From an uncultured Eubacteriales bacterium (GTDB lineage Bacteria > Bacillota > Clostridia > Oscillospirales > Acutalibacteraceae), in assembly GCA_934647945.1 (NCBI GenBank), contig CAKUFK010000014.1:17093-81092 (forward strand): a stretch of 64,000 nucleotides of DNA, written 5' to 3'. Below are positions 1 through 8,900 of this stretch, piece after piece. How positions within the stretch are numbered: the first letter of the stretch is position 1; every line of letters starts with the position of its first letter. The translations under genes were made by a program, and so were the position numbers. The notes under the pieces are model-generated. The model made no database searches. It was not told where the DNA came from and worked only from the letters and a program-made list of their open reading frames with translations.

Positions 1-299
1 CCTTTTGCCGACGTAGCGGTTTGGGTGACAGTGCAAAGAATGCTGTTGCCTGCAAGCAATGCGGGAAGCTGACAAAAATCATCCCCAAGCAGAAGCCGAA
101 AAAGTTCTGCTCAGACGCCTGCCGCACTGCATGGTGGAAGTCACACCCGGAGTGCGTCAACCGAAAAGCAACCTATAACTACACTTGCGCCTGTTGCGGA
201 CGACATTTTACTGCCTACGGAAATAACCACAGAAAGTACTGCTCTCATGCCTGCTATATCGCAGATCGCTTCGGAAGGGAGCGTGGCTGTGATGAATGA
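1..299 (+). CDS. HTH/zinc-finger element protein (5' partial)
   Basis: The frame is open to the first base of the window, so the gene starts upstream. The first visible residues (FCRRSGLG) look like the end of a small helix-turn-helix domain. Two treble-clef-like zinc-binding segments follow: CKQCG with CSDAC, then CACCG with CSHAC. Proteins of this layout (short HTH plus two Cys4 knuckles) commonly precede SHOCT and serine recombinase genes in clostridial integrative elements. They are presumed DNA-binding regulators of the module; this role is inferred from context. A TTG at 21 could act as an internal start, but family resemblance favours a longer protein. The stop codon overlaps the next start (292). 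Confidence 0.6.
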   Translation, partial: FCRRSGLGDSAKNAVACKQCGKLTKIIPKQKPKKFCSDACRTAWWKSHPECVNRKATYNYTCACCGRHFTAYGNNHRKYCSHACYIADRFGRERGCDE

Positions 300-528
300 C
301 GCCTACAGAGAACGGCTGGAGCAGTATCTTGCCTCCATGCTCCAGGCAAAGCAAATGCTGTCGATGGGGATTTTAACCCCGGAGGATTACGCCAAGATTG
401 ATACAATTATGGCCGAAAAATACGGGATATCTTCGTGTAGTTTATATCGCGGGATTGACTTGATATACGGTGGGTTCAGAGGTAATATGTCACACTACGA
501 GGAGGTGACACAATGTCAGGAAGAATAA
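292..528 (+). CDS. SHOCT domain-containing small protein
   Basis: This is a small protein of 78 residues. ATG 292 was chosen because it overlaps the preceding stop (ATGAATGA arrangement), which is typical translational coupling. The first half contains the short C-terminal-type SHOCT helix pair: a run around LASMLQAKQMLSMGILT, then EDYAKIDTIMAEKYG. SHOCT modules are thought to mediate oligomerisation or nucleic-acid contacts. In integrative elements they regularly sit directly before large serine recombinases, and a helper or regulatory role is inferred from that. The 3' end overlaps the next recombinase by 16 bases, so the four genes at 1-3387 are probably one transcript. Confidence 0.6.
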   Translation: MNDAYRERLEQYLASMLQAKQMLSMGILTPEDYAKIDTIMAEKYGISSCSLYRGIDLIYGGFRGNMSHYEEVTQCQEE

Positions 529-1814
529 CCACCGTATCAAAACCGCCGAAGCTGGAGCGTAAAAAGCGAGTCGCAGCCTATGCCCGTGTTTCCAGCGGCA
601 AGGACGCTATGCTTCACTCGCTGTCCGCACAGGTCAGCCATTACAGCGAACTCATCCAGAGAAATGGAGACTGGCTCTATGCAGGCGTCTATGCCGATGA
701 AGCCAAGACCGGCACGAAGGATTCCAGGGCGGATTTTCAAAGGCTTATTGCCGACTGCCGTGCCGGAAAAATTGATATGGTGATCACCAAGTCCATCTCC
801 CGCTTTGCACGAAATACGGTCACGCTGCTGCAGACCGTCCGTGATTTCAAAGCCTGGGAGGTGGACATTTTCTTTGAAGAACAGAATATCCACACCATGA
901 GCGCCGACGGCGAACTGATGCTGACCATTCTGGCGTCCTATGCGCAGGAAGAAAGCCGCTCCGCAAGCGAAAACCAGAAGTGGCGCATCAAGCGGAACTT
1001 TGAGGAAGGAATGCCATGGAATGGAGCCATGCTGGGTTATCGGCTGAAAGACGGACGGTACGAGATCGTTCCAAAGGAAGCAGACCTTGTCCGCCGCATT
1101 TATGATGAGTACCTTGCCGGTGACGGCTACCTTACCATTGCCAAACGGCTGAATGAGGAAGGTATCCCATCACGCTTAGGAAAGCAATGGGGTCAGTCCG
1201 TGATTTCCGAGATACTCAGTAATTACACCTACACGGGAAATTTGATTTTACAGAAAACCTTCCGTGAGAACCACATCACCAAAAAGACCATTGTCAACAA
1301 CGGTGAGCTGCCCAAATACCATGCAGAGGATGCCCACGACGCCATTATCGACATGGACACATTCCAGGCGGTGCAGGCAGAGAAAGCAAGACGAGCGGCT
1401 CGGTTCATCAAGAAGCCCACACCGAAGAAAACATACCCTTTCACGAGCCTTTTGGTTTGCGACAACTGCGGTAAGAACTACCGCCGAAAGGTCACGAAAA
1501 CGGGTCCCGTCTGGGTCTGCGGTACATTCAATTCTCTGGGTAAAGCTGCCTGTGCTTCCAAGCAAATCCCAGAGGAAACCCTACAAGCGGTAACCACAGA
1601 AGCGCTTGGGCAGACAGCCTTTTCGGAGAACCTTCTCCGAAGACTCATAAAAAGCATTTTGGTCTGCAACGGCAATGTTCTGGTGTTCCAGTTTCATGAC
1701 GGCTCGGAAGTGACACGCACATGGAAAGACCGTTCCCGCAGTGAAAGCTGGACGGACGAGATGAAGGAAGCCGCACGCCAAAAAAACTTAGAGAGGAGCA
1801 AGCACAATGCCTAA
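513..1814 (+). CDS. Large serine recombinase (first of pair)
   Basis: The protein has 433 residues and the architecture of large serine integrases. The resolvase catalytic domain covers about residues 18-165, with the nucleophilic serine in YARVSSG and the active-site helix region TKSISRFARNT. A recombinase domain (about 185-290) and a zinc-ribbon domain follow, with CDNCG and a later WVCGTF paired with CASKQ. A Shine-Dalgarno GGAGGT lies at 500-505. The protein should catalyse excision and integration of the element through a serine-linked intermediate. It lacks the long coiled coil seen in the second recombinase, so the two may act as a heteromeric pair. The stop overlaps the next start by 8 bases. 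Confidence 0.9.
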   Translation: MSGRITTVSKPPKLERKKRVAAYARVSSGKDAMLHSLSAQVSHYSELIQRNGDWLYAGVYADEAKTGTKDSRADFQRLIADCRAGKIDMVITKSISRFARNTVTLLQTVRDFKAWEVDIFFEEQNIHTMSADGELMLTILASYAQEESRSASENQKWRIKRNFEEGMPWNGAMLGYRLKDGRYEIVPKEADLVRRIYDEYLAGDGYLTIAKRLNEEGIPSRLGKQWGQSVISEILSNYTYTGNLILQKTFRENHITKKTIVNNGELPKYHAEDAHDAIIDMDTFQAVQAEKARRAARFIKKPTPKKTYPFTSLLVCDNCGKNYRRKVTKTGPVWVCGTFNSLGKAACASKQIPEETLQAVTTEALGQTAFSENLLRRLIKSILVCNGNVLVFQFHDGSEVTRTWKDRSRSESWTDEMKEAARQKNLERSKHNA

Positions 1815-3387
1815 AGTAACCATGATACCCGCAACCATCAATCCACTGACGCATCTGCCAAAGGTGGCAGCGCAGAAGCGGCGTGTTGCAGGATATGCCC
1901 GTGTTTCCACCGACAGCGACGAGCAGTTCACCAGCTACGAAGCCCAGGTGGATTACTACACCAAATTCATACAGTCCAAGCCGGAATGGGACTTCGTAAA
2001 AGTATATACGGATGAGGGTATTTCCGGCTGTAATACCAAAAAGCGAGACGGCTTTAACAGTATGGTTTCGGATGCGCTGGATGGCAAGATCGACCTCATT
2101 GTCACAAAGTCGGTCAGCCGATTTGCCAGGAACACCGTGGACAGTCTGGTCACCATCCGCAAGCTGAAGGAAAACGGCGTGGAATGTTACTTCGAAAAGG
2201 AAGGCATTTTCACATTTGACGGCAAGGGTGAGCTGCTCATCACCATCATGTCAAGCCTTGCCCAAGAAGAAAGCCGCAGCATTTCGGAAAACATCACCTG
2301 GGGACAGCGTAAGAGCTTCGCTGACGGAAAGGTGCATCTTGCCTACAAACGCTTCCTCGGCTACGAAAAGGGTGAGGACGGCAGACCTACCATTGTAGAG
2401 AGCGAAGCGAAAATTGTCAAACTGATTTACCGCCTTTTCCTTGATGGCAAGTCACAGGCGAGCATTTGCAGATATTTGGAGGACTTGGGTATTCCGTCAC
2501 CCGGCGGCAAGGATAAATGGAGCAAGACCACGGTCACCAGCATTCTGCAAAACGAAAAGTACAAGGGCGATGCGCTACTCCAGAAGTCCTTCACGGTCGA
2601 TTTCCTGGAAAAGAGGATGAAGCCCAACGAGGGTGAGGTGCCGCAATACTATGTGGAAGGCAGCCATCCCGCCATTGTCGATCCTGACGAATGGGATCAT
2701 GTGCAGACAGAGTTTGCCAGAAGAAAGGCACTGGGCAGAGCCTACAGCGGAAAGAGTGTCCTTTCAGCCAAGCTGGTCTGCGAGGACTGCGGCGGCTTCT
2801 TCGGCTCAAAGGTCTGGCATTCCACCGACCGCTACCGCCGCACCATCTGGCAATGCAACAGCAAGTTCAAGGGTGAGGAACGCTGCCATACTCCCACGGT
2901 AGACACGGAGAGCGTGCAGCGGTATTTCATAAAAGCCTACAACCGGATGATGGAAAACCGGGAGCAGATCATCAAGGACTGCGAAACCATGCGCCGTGCG
3001 CTGACAGACTTTGCGGAATTGGACGCAGAAATTGAACGGCAGCTTGAGGAAACGCAGGTCGTAGCCGAACTGGTCAAGGCGGCAGTCAAGGAAAACGCTT
3101 CCACGGCACAGTCTCAGGAGGCTTATCTGAAAAAGTATGAAGCCCTCACCGAACGGTATGAGAAAGCCGCTGCGGAGCTGGAGCGGTTACAGAATCTGCG
3201 TACTACAAAAAGTCAAAAGGACAAAGCAATGGCGCTCTACATCCGCACCCTCAAAAAACAGCCGGTGGTGCTGCGCGAGTGGAGCGACACCATCTGGACG
3301 GTGATGGTCGAGAAGGCAATCGTCCACATGAACGGTGAGATTACCTTCGTATTCTACAACGGAACGGAGGTCAAAGTCGGAGAATAA
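1807..3387 (+). CDS. Large serine recombinase (second of pair)
   Basis: The protein has 526 residues. The catalytic domain begins with GYARVSTDSDEQ (nucleophile Ser) and carries TKSVSRFARNT. The recombinase domain follows, then a zinc ribbon (CEDCGG with a later WQCNSK and RCHTP). An extended charged helical region (about 390-470, rich in Glu, Ala and Lys) matches the coiled coil that controls synapsis direction in large serine integrases. The start overlaps the first recombinase gene, implying coupled translation and a joint role. It is the last gene of the element before a non-coding boundary and a tRNA gene, which is the usual place for an integrase. Confidence 0.9.
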   Translation: MPKVTMIPATINPLTHLPKVAAQKRRVAGYARVSTDSDEQFTSYEAQVDYYTKFIQSKPEWDFVKVYTDEGISGCNTKKRDGFNSMVSDALDGKIDLIVTKSVSRFARNTVDSLVTIRKLKENGVECYFEKEGIFTFDGKGELLITIMSSLAQEESRSISENITWGQRKSFADGKVHLAYKRFLGYEKGEDGRPTIVESEAKIVKLIYRLFLDGKSQASICRYLEDLGIPSPGGKDKWSKTTVTSILQNEKYKGDALLQKSFTVDFLEKRMKPNEGEVPQYYVEGSHPAIVDPDEWDHVQTEFARRKALGRAYSGKSVLSAKLVCEDCGGFFGSKVWHSTDRYRRTIWQCNSKFKGEERCHTPTVDTESVQRYFIKAYNRMMENREQIIKDCETMRRALTDFAELDAEIERQLEETQVVAELVKAAVKENASTAQSQEAYLKKYEALTERYEKAAAELERLQNLRTTKSQKDKAMALYIRTLKKQPVVLREWSDTIWTVMVEKAIVHMNGEITFVFYNGTEVKVGE

Positions 3388-3472
3388 GATTCAAGGTCGC
3401 AAGATAGTTCGCGTTTTGGGGTGAACGGGTTTTGCGGCCTTTCTTTTGCGCTCTTGAGGAATAATTAAAATG

Positions 3473-3504
3473 TGCACACCCCTTTTGCCGAAAATGCACA
3501 CCCC
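3473..3504 (+). repeat. Short direct repeat TGCACACCCC, period 22
   Basis: The decamer TGCACACCCC occurs at 3473-3482 and again at 3495-3504, separated by TTTTGCCGAAAA. Repeated TGCACACC/TTTTGCCG words of this kind resemble the multiple terminal repeats of IS21-family insertion sequences, from memory. No IS genes are present here, so this could be an IS end remnant or part of the element's attachment end. Confidence 0.35.
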
Positions 3505-3537
3505 TCGACCTTTCGTTAAAAGGTGTTTATGGGAGAA

Positions 3538-3593
3538 AACGAAACAGGCTCCACGGTGACCATTTCAGAATCGCCGTAGAGCCTGTTATCGTT
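3538..3593 (+). terminator. Inverted repeat after the recombinase genes
   Basis: AACAGGCTC (3543-3551) pairs with GAGCCTGTT (3579-3587), extended by outer AACG/CGTT at the edges. The stem lies 150 bases after the last recombinase stop. There is no strong U-run on the plus side, so it may be a weak terminator or an element-end structure. Confidence 0.35.
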
Positions 3594-3632
3594 AAAAAGT
3601 ATAAGAAAACCCTTGCAAATAGGGGCTTTTGC

Positions 3633-3688
3633 AAAAAGAAACTGGACACCCGCTTCGATACTCATTGTATCAAAACTGGTGTCCAGTT
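3633..3688 (-). terminator. Terminator downstream of tRNA-Ser(GCU)
   Basis: A perfect 11-bp stem (3640-3650 with 3678-3688) contains an inner GATAC/GTATC stem. On the minus strand it is followed by TTTCTTTTTG. It lies two bases beyond the tRNA CCA end, so it is the tRNA terminator. Confidence 0.75.
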
Positions 3689-3689
3689 A

Positions 3690-3780
3690 TGGCGGAGAAG
3701 GAGGGACTCGAACCCTCGCGCCGGTTACCCGACCTACGCCCTTAGCAGGGGCGCCTCGTCACCAACTTGAGTACTTCTCC
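3690..3780 (-). tRNA. tRNA-Ser(GCU)
   Basis: The acceptor stem GGAGAAG pairs with CTTCTCC, followed by discriminator G and an encoded CCA at 3692-3690. The anticodon loop contains GCU. The long variable arm gives 91 nt, which is typical for serine. The T-loop GGTTCGAGTCC is present. It is on the same strand as ddh and tRNA-Ser(UGA), downstream of both. Confidence 0.95.
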
Positions 3781-3834
3781 GTATACACCCTCCGATGCGG
3801 TGAGCAGGGGAGGGGAATATGCTGTTTTAGAATA

Positions 3835-4719
3835 TCAAACCAGACGGCGTATCAGGGATTCCCGGTCACCCTCCAGCAGGTCGATGGGGGGAATCTCAAT
3901 CAGTGTATAGCATCCGGGCTGCTGTTTTCGAACGGCCCGGGCCGCCGCCACCAGAACCTGCCCCGTCAGAGCCGGGTTGTTGATGCTCATGGTGAAGCCC
4001 ATCCGCTGGTTCTGCGTGACCCCCGAAACGCCTTTGCGTTCCATTTCCACGCCGTGGCCCATATCTTTAAGAGCATCCACAGAGGAAACGGCAATGACAT
4101 GCGTTTCGTCATGGACAAAATAGGCGTCGGATTTGACTGCGGCGGAAACCTGCTCAAAATCCGCGCCGTCTTGTAGCTCCACATATACCATCCGGCGGTG
4201 GATACCCGTGCCGAGGGGGATGGTCATGGACAGGGCGTCTTTCACGCCTGGTATAGCTTTTACCGCAACGGTATGGCCCATACTCATGCCGGGGCCGAAA
4301 TTCGTATAGGTGAGACCCTTCGGGGCCATGGCCTCTAGCAGAGTCCGTACAACGGAATCGGTCCCGGGATCCCAGCCGGCCGCCATAATAGAAGCGCAGC
4401 CTCCGGCTTTCGCCGCAGCATCCAGCCGGCCGTGAACATCATAAACCGAGGAATGGATATCGTAGCTGTCGACCGTACAAATGCCCTTTTGCAGCAGACC
4501 GGCGGCCAGATCTGGAACCAGGCGGCTGGGGGCGCAGAGAACGGCGACATCTACCTTTTTCAGACTGTCGATTTCCCGGACAACAGGCACATCGCCCAGT
4601 GCTCCCGGGGCCAGGCTGCCGCTGACAATCCCGGCAAGACGCATATCGCCGCAGGAACCAAGCGCCTCATACACGGCGCGCCCAATATTTCCGAAACCCA
4701 CGATGGCGGTTGCAATCAT
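3835..4719 (-). CDS. ddh: meso-Diaminopimelate dehydrogenase
   Basis: The enzyme reductively aminates tetrahydrodipicolinate with NADPH and ammonia to meso-diaminopimelate, giving a one-step lysine and peptidoglycan precursor route in the cytosol. The 294-residue protein starts with a Rossmann motif (IVGFGNIGRAVYEAL). It carries family hallmarks: CAPSRL, AAGWDPGTDS, FGPGMSMGHTVAVK and, near the end, INNPALTGQVL with QPGCYTLIEIPP. Its length matches the shorter Symbiobacterium-type enzymes rather than the roughly 320-residue Corynebacterium form. Start 4719 is preceded by GGGAG at nine bases. It sits between two tRNA-Ser genes on the same strand, only 44 bases from tRNA-Ser(UGA), so co-transcription from the tRNA promoter is likely. 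Confidence 0.93.
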   Translation of the reverse strand: MIATAIVGFGNIGRAVYEALGSCGDMRLAGIVSGSLAPGALGDVPVVREIDSLKKVDVAVLCAPSRLVPDLAAGLLQKGICTVDSYDIHSSVYDVHGRLDAAAKAGGCASIMAAGWDPGTDSVVRTLLEAMAPKGLTYTNFGPGMSMGHTVAVKAIPGVKDALSMTIPLGTGIHRRMVYVELQDGADFEQVSAAVKSDAYFVHDETHVIAVSSVDALKDMGHGVEMERKGVSGVTQNQRMGFTMSINNPALTGQVLVAAARAVRKQQPGCYTLIEIPPIDLLEGDRESLIRRLV

Positions 4720-4763
4720 CTTTTCGAACTCCCAAGCCGCGTATTCGACGTCTGATGAACGGA

Positions 4764-4850
4764 TGGCGGAGAGGAAGGGATTCGAACCCTTGGCTCTTGC
4801 GAGTCACTGGTTTTCAAGACCAGCTCCATAAACCGCTCGGACACCTCTCC
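4764..4850 (-). tRNA. tRNA-Ser(UGA)
   Basis: The acceptor GGAGAGG pairs with CCTCTCC, with discriminator G and an encoded CCA (4766-4764). The anticodon stem-loop CTGGT-CTTGAAA-ACCAG gives anticodon UGA. The long variable arm gives 87 nt in total. Confidence 0.95.
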
Positions 4851-4868
4851 GTTCAAGTGACGCACATT

Positions 4869-4897
4869 ATAATAGCATTTTCACCCTCGCCTGTCAA
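4869..4897 (-). promoter_or_regulatory. Sigma-A promoter for tRNA-Ser(UGA) and ddh
   Basis: On the minus strand TTGACA (4897-4892) and TATTAT (4874-4869) are separated by 17 bases. An overlapping TATAAT follows three bases on. It lies about 20 bases upstream of the tRNA 5' end. It is the only strong promoter seen for the tRNA-ddh-tRNA unit. Confidence 0.75.
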
Positions 4898-4986
4898 CAG
4901 AAAATGCGAATTTTGGGCGAGCGAAATCCATTGGCAGACACAAAAATATCATGCGGACAGGTTAGGAGGAAGACCGGGGGGGACCG

Positions 4987-5916
4987 TCAGCCGGCCGGGG
5001 AGGGATGCCGGAATTCGTTTTTGCGTTTTTCCACCGCGTTTTTTCGAAAAGAGGCGGGAGGAGTACCGGTCATCTCGGTGAAGACACGGGTAAAGTGTTC
5101 CGCTGTGGAAAACCCGCACTGGCTGGCGATATCCTTGACGGGAATTTCGGTAAAGCGCAGCAGTTTCTGTGCGGTCTCGATCCGGTAATGGCGAAGATAC
5201 TCCACGGCCGTCATGCCGAGCTGTTCGAGGCAGAGCCGGCTGAGAGTCGTGCGGTTCGAGCCGCTGTCCGCGACGATATCGGCACAGGTGATTTTGTCCA
5301 TATAATGGGTTTCGATGAAGAAAACCGCTCTCTTGACAATGGGGTGAGTGATCGATTTTGGCTGATGGTCCACTACCAGCTTGCCCATGAGTTTAAGCTG
5401 ATAGTGGGTTTCCAGCACCATGAGGAGATTCATGAACCCCGCCCTGGCCCGGCAGCTCCAATACAGATCCGGCTGTTCGGTGAGCTGTAGCTCCATATCG
5501 TCAAAGGCTTCCATGACACGCGGCAGATAGCGTTCCATGATCGGCAGGCACATGCTTCCGTTGACGAAAGGGGTCAGCATAAACATATCGTGAACGCTCG
5601 CGATATCCTGATACTGTTCGCTGCGCAGCAGATCGAACGTCATGTTGACATTGAGGAACTGCGGATGAAAGTAAACCGCCATCGCCCGGAGCTTGCTTTT
5701 TCGTACCAGGGCAGGGGTCTCCTGTTCATTGAAGGCGACAAAGCTGGGCGCGACGGCCGTCACCTCCCCTTTCTGGGTGCGCAGTACGACCACGCCTTCC
5801 AGCACGAGCAGAAGCATGAACATCCGGCCTTGAAGAGGCATGTTTTCGCAGTTTTCCGAACGGACGCACCGTATTTTGGCCGTGCGGCCCGGATCAATGC
5901 GCCCAACGGTTTTCAT
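4987..5916 (-). CDS. AraC-family transcriptional regulator
   Basis: The 309-residue regulator has an N-terminal cupin-like sensing domain (about 20-170) and two helix-turn-helix motifs at the C-terminus. The HTH motifs lie in the region TCADIVADSGSNRTTLSRL and in IPVKDIASQCGFSTAEHF followed by FTEMTGTPPASFR, the classic AraC signature. ATG 5916 was preferred over upstream starts because a clear promoter occupies 5948-5976, making the longer form untranslatable. The inducer and targets are unknown. It lies downstream of addA on the same strand with its own promoter. It could control a neighbouring operon, but nothing in the sequence ties it to a target. Confidence 0.85.
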   Translation of the reverse strand: MKTVGRIDPGRTAKIRCVRSENCENMPLQGRMFMLLLVLEGVVVLRTQKGEVTAVAPSFVAFNEQETPALVRKSKLRAMAVYFHPQFLNVNMTFDLLRSEQYQDIASVHDMFMLTPFVNGSMCLPIMERYLPRVMEAFDDMELQLTEQPDLYWSCRARAGFMNLLMVLETHYQLKLMGKLVVDHQPKSITHPIVKRAVFFIETHYMDKITCADIVADSGSNRTTLSRLCLEQLGMTAVEYLRHYRIETAQKLLRFTEIPVKDIASQCGFSTAEHFTRVFTEMTGTPPASFRKNAVEKRKNEFRHPSPAG

Positions 5917-5947
5917 GTCCAATGCCCTCACCCCCGATCCCCTACTT

Positions 5948-5976
5948 AGTATAGAAGATACGGGGAAAAGTTTCAA
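5948..5976 (-). promoter_or_regulatory. Sigma-A promoter of the AraC regulator
   Basis: TTGAAA (5976-5971), a 17-base spacer and TATACT (5953-5948) are read on the minus strand. The predicted start site is near 5941, giving a leader of about 25 bases. It overlaps the space between addA's stop (5994) and this gene. Confidence 0.75.
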
Positions 5977-5993
5977 GATACCTTGCGCGGTTT

Positions 5994-8900
5994 TTATTGG
6001 CTGTTCCGGGGGAGCCCCACCGAGACCGTCACCCCAAGCTGGAAGGAATAGAGCAGGCAGTCGGCAATCGGAAGCTCCAGTGTACTGGCGAAGGCCTCGG
6101 CATACAGATGGAGCTGGCCGGTATAGCGCTCTGCGAGTTCCCCAGCAGTTTTGATGCGGTCGGTTTTATAATCCACAATCACGAGCGCACCGTTCTCCTC
6201 GAACACACAGTCCGCGATTCCCTGGATGGTGATACGGTCCTGCGGGCTGTCCGCCGCCGGCAGACCGGGCGAAAACCGCTGAGCCGGCCGCTCTACGGTG
6301 AAGGGCAGCTCGCGCATACAGCGGGGGGAGTGCCTGATCCGTTCATAGAGGGGGCCGGAAAAAAAGCGGCGGATTTTGGCGAAATCCAGGCTCGCCCCCT
6401 GCTGCTGGGTTAGAAATCCGTCGCATACGAGACGCCGGGCTTCCTCCTCGGGATCCGCCGCGGCCGCCTCATACCGCGCGTATTGCATAAAGGTATGCAG
6501 GGCCGTGCCGCGCTCTGCCGGCGTCAGGCCGGCCTTCCCCAGAAAGGCGGGACGGCTGCGGGCGACGGACTCCCTCTTCAGCGTGGCGTGCGCCATATCC
6601 GAAGCCGCCAATTTCACCGGCAGCGCGGAGAGGGCCAGATAGGGGTACCGGTACGCGATCCGGCCGCGGATATGCGCGGCCAGGCGCGGATCGGCCGCAG
6701 CCGTTGATGCCGGCGGCGGGGCCTCATCATCCGGACGGGGGACGGACACACAATCGACGTGCCAGGCTGTTTCGCAGGGCAGGACGGATAGGGAGTCCAC
6801 TCCCGCCATCTGCCGCAGGAGGACCGCGGACGGATGCCGCAGCGCCGCCGTCAGCAGCCAGTCGCCGAGACTCCCTGCGTTCCATACGGTGTGGGCGGGG
6901 AGGGATTCTTCCCCGTTCAGCCCGGACGCGAGAGAGGCCAGGCGGGCATCCGGATGCTTGAGCGACATGGTGAGAATCAGTTTTTCTCGGGCCCTCGTCA
7001 TGGCGACATACAGCACCCGCAGCTCCTCCGCCCGTTCGCTTTGACGGATGGACAGGGAGACCGCCCGGCGGGGCAGCGTATCGAAACGGTTGTAAGTGTT
7101 GGGGTCGCGGCGCATCATACCGACACCCAGCGTGGGATGGAGCAGCAGATCATCCCGTGTGGACGCCGAATTGAACATATTTCCCAGCCCGGCCAGAAAG
7201 ACGACGGGATATTCCAGCCCTTTGCTGTGATGGATACTGAGAATCTGGACGGTATCGGGATGTCCGGAAAGCGCGGCGGGCGGCAGGTCGAGCTGCTGCT
7301 CCTCCATCCGGTCGAGATACCGGATGAAGGCCGTCAGCCCGCGGAAGCCGTTTTGCTCGAAACGCCGGGCATGCTCCTGCAGAAGGCGGAGGTTGGCCAG
7401 CTTTTGCTCCCCGCCCCGGCGGACACGCATGACGGCGGGCAGGCCCGTCTCTTCGAACAGGCGGGTGAGCAGGCGGTCTATGGGCAGGGTGGCGGCGAGG
7501 GTGCGGTACAGCGTCATCTGACGGATAAAATCCCGGCACCGCTCCGGAAGATCCCCATTTTCGCGGGTGGTCCCCCGCCCGGCCATCCGGCTCAACGCGG
7601 GATAAAGCGCGCTGCGGCGGTCGAGGAGGCGGATGCCGGCCAGGTCATCGGGGGTAAAGCCGTACAGCGGGGAGAGGAGGACCGCCAGCAAAGGGACGTC
7701 CAGGAGCGGGTTATCGATGACCCGGAGCAAGGACAGCGCCAGGGAAATCTCGGGTGTCGCAAAGAAACCGCGGTCCCCGGCCGTGGTCACCGGGACGCCA
7801 GCTTTGGTCAATTCGGCCGCATAGATATCGGAACGGCCTTTTTTGCTGCGCAGGAGGATACAAAAATCCCCATAGGCGGCGGGGCGTGTAACGCCGTTTT
7901 CGGTAACCGGCAGGGTGCCCACCAGCTCCCCGATCCGTTTGGCGATGACACGGGCCTCACCGGCGTCGCGGCCGTCAAGGGGATCTTCATTGGAATCGGT
8001 GTCGATCAGGATCAGTTCGGTTTCATATCCCGTGCCGCCGGGATAGGGGGCGCGCGGCACCAGCGCCTCCCGGGCCCCGTATGCGATGCCGGCGGACTCT
8101 TTGGTCATGAGCTGGCGGAAAACGAAATTGACACTGTCCGTGACCTCAGCCCGGCTTCGGAAATTGTGTCCCAGCGTGATGGTGGCCGGGTAGGATTCGC
8201 CGGTGTAATCCGGCCAGGCGTCCCGTTTCCGGAGAAAAAGCTCGGGCATCGCCTGGCGGAAGCCGTATATACTCTGTTTGACGTCGCCGACAAAAAAGAG
8301 GTTTTCCCCTTCTCGGGAAAGCGCGTAGAACAGCGCGTCCTGCGCCGCGTTGGTATCCTGATATTCGTCGACAAGGATTTCATCGAACCGGACGGAGAGC
8401 TCCTGCGCGAGCGGGGAGGGCAGGACGGCGCCGTCCTCACCGCGAGAGGTGAGGAGGCGGAGGGCCCCATGCTCCAGGTCGCTGAAATCCAGCATACGGC
8501 GGTTTTTCTTCTTTTCCTCGTACCGGGCGGCAAAGCGGCGGACAAGCGCGAAAAGGGCGGCCACCAGACGGCGCAGCACGTCCAGATCCTCGCGGCACTG
8601 CGCCTCGTTTCCGCACAAAAGGGCGGGAAGGGGTCGGATCAAGGCCTTTACATCGCCGCGCAGGGCTTTGACCCGTTCTTTGGCGGCCTCGTCCCCGCAG
8701 GCCCGCGCCGCCTTGAGCGGCGCGGACCCAATCCCGGACAAGAAAAGCGGAAGGGTATCCCAATCGCATTCCGGGGACAGGAGGCGGGCCAGCGCCTCGT
8801 CGGCCGCCTGCCGGTCCGCCGCCAGCGCGGGCCGGTATTTTTCCGTCAGCACGGCGTTGCCGTCCGTCAAGCTGATCGCCGAGGCTAGCAGGGCTTGCAC

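Larger units (their letters stand above)
1..3600 (+). mobile_element. Right (recombination) end of an integrated element
   Basis: This block holds a zinc-finger protein, a SHOCT protein and two overlapping large serine recombinases, all on the plus strand and tightly packed. The arrangement matches the integration module of Tn4451-like or conjugative elements of Clostridia. Base composition is visibly lower in GC than the chromosomal genes after 3.8 kb. The exact chromosomal junction is not visible. It should lie between the last recombinase stop at 3387 and the tRNA terminator at about 3633. The other end of the element is outside the window. Confidence 0.75.

Noticed and set aside
1..3491. 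CCTTTTGCCGA at 1-11 and 3481-3491 as attachment-site copies
   Set aside because: It is only 11 bases long and the first copy lies inside a coding region; it may be chance or an IS-related word.
3613..4176. Plus-strand frame across tRNA-Ser and ddh
   Set aside because: It runs antisense through a tRNA gene and ddh, with no motifs.
6834..8888. Plus-strand frame of 684 codons opposite addA
   Set aside because: addA has all its helicase motifs on the other strand; this frame has none.
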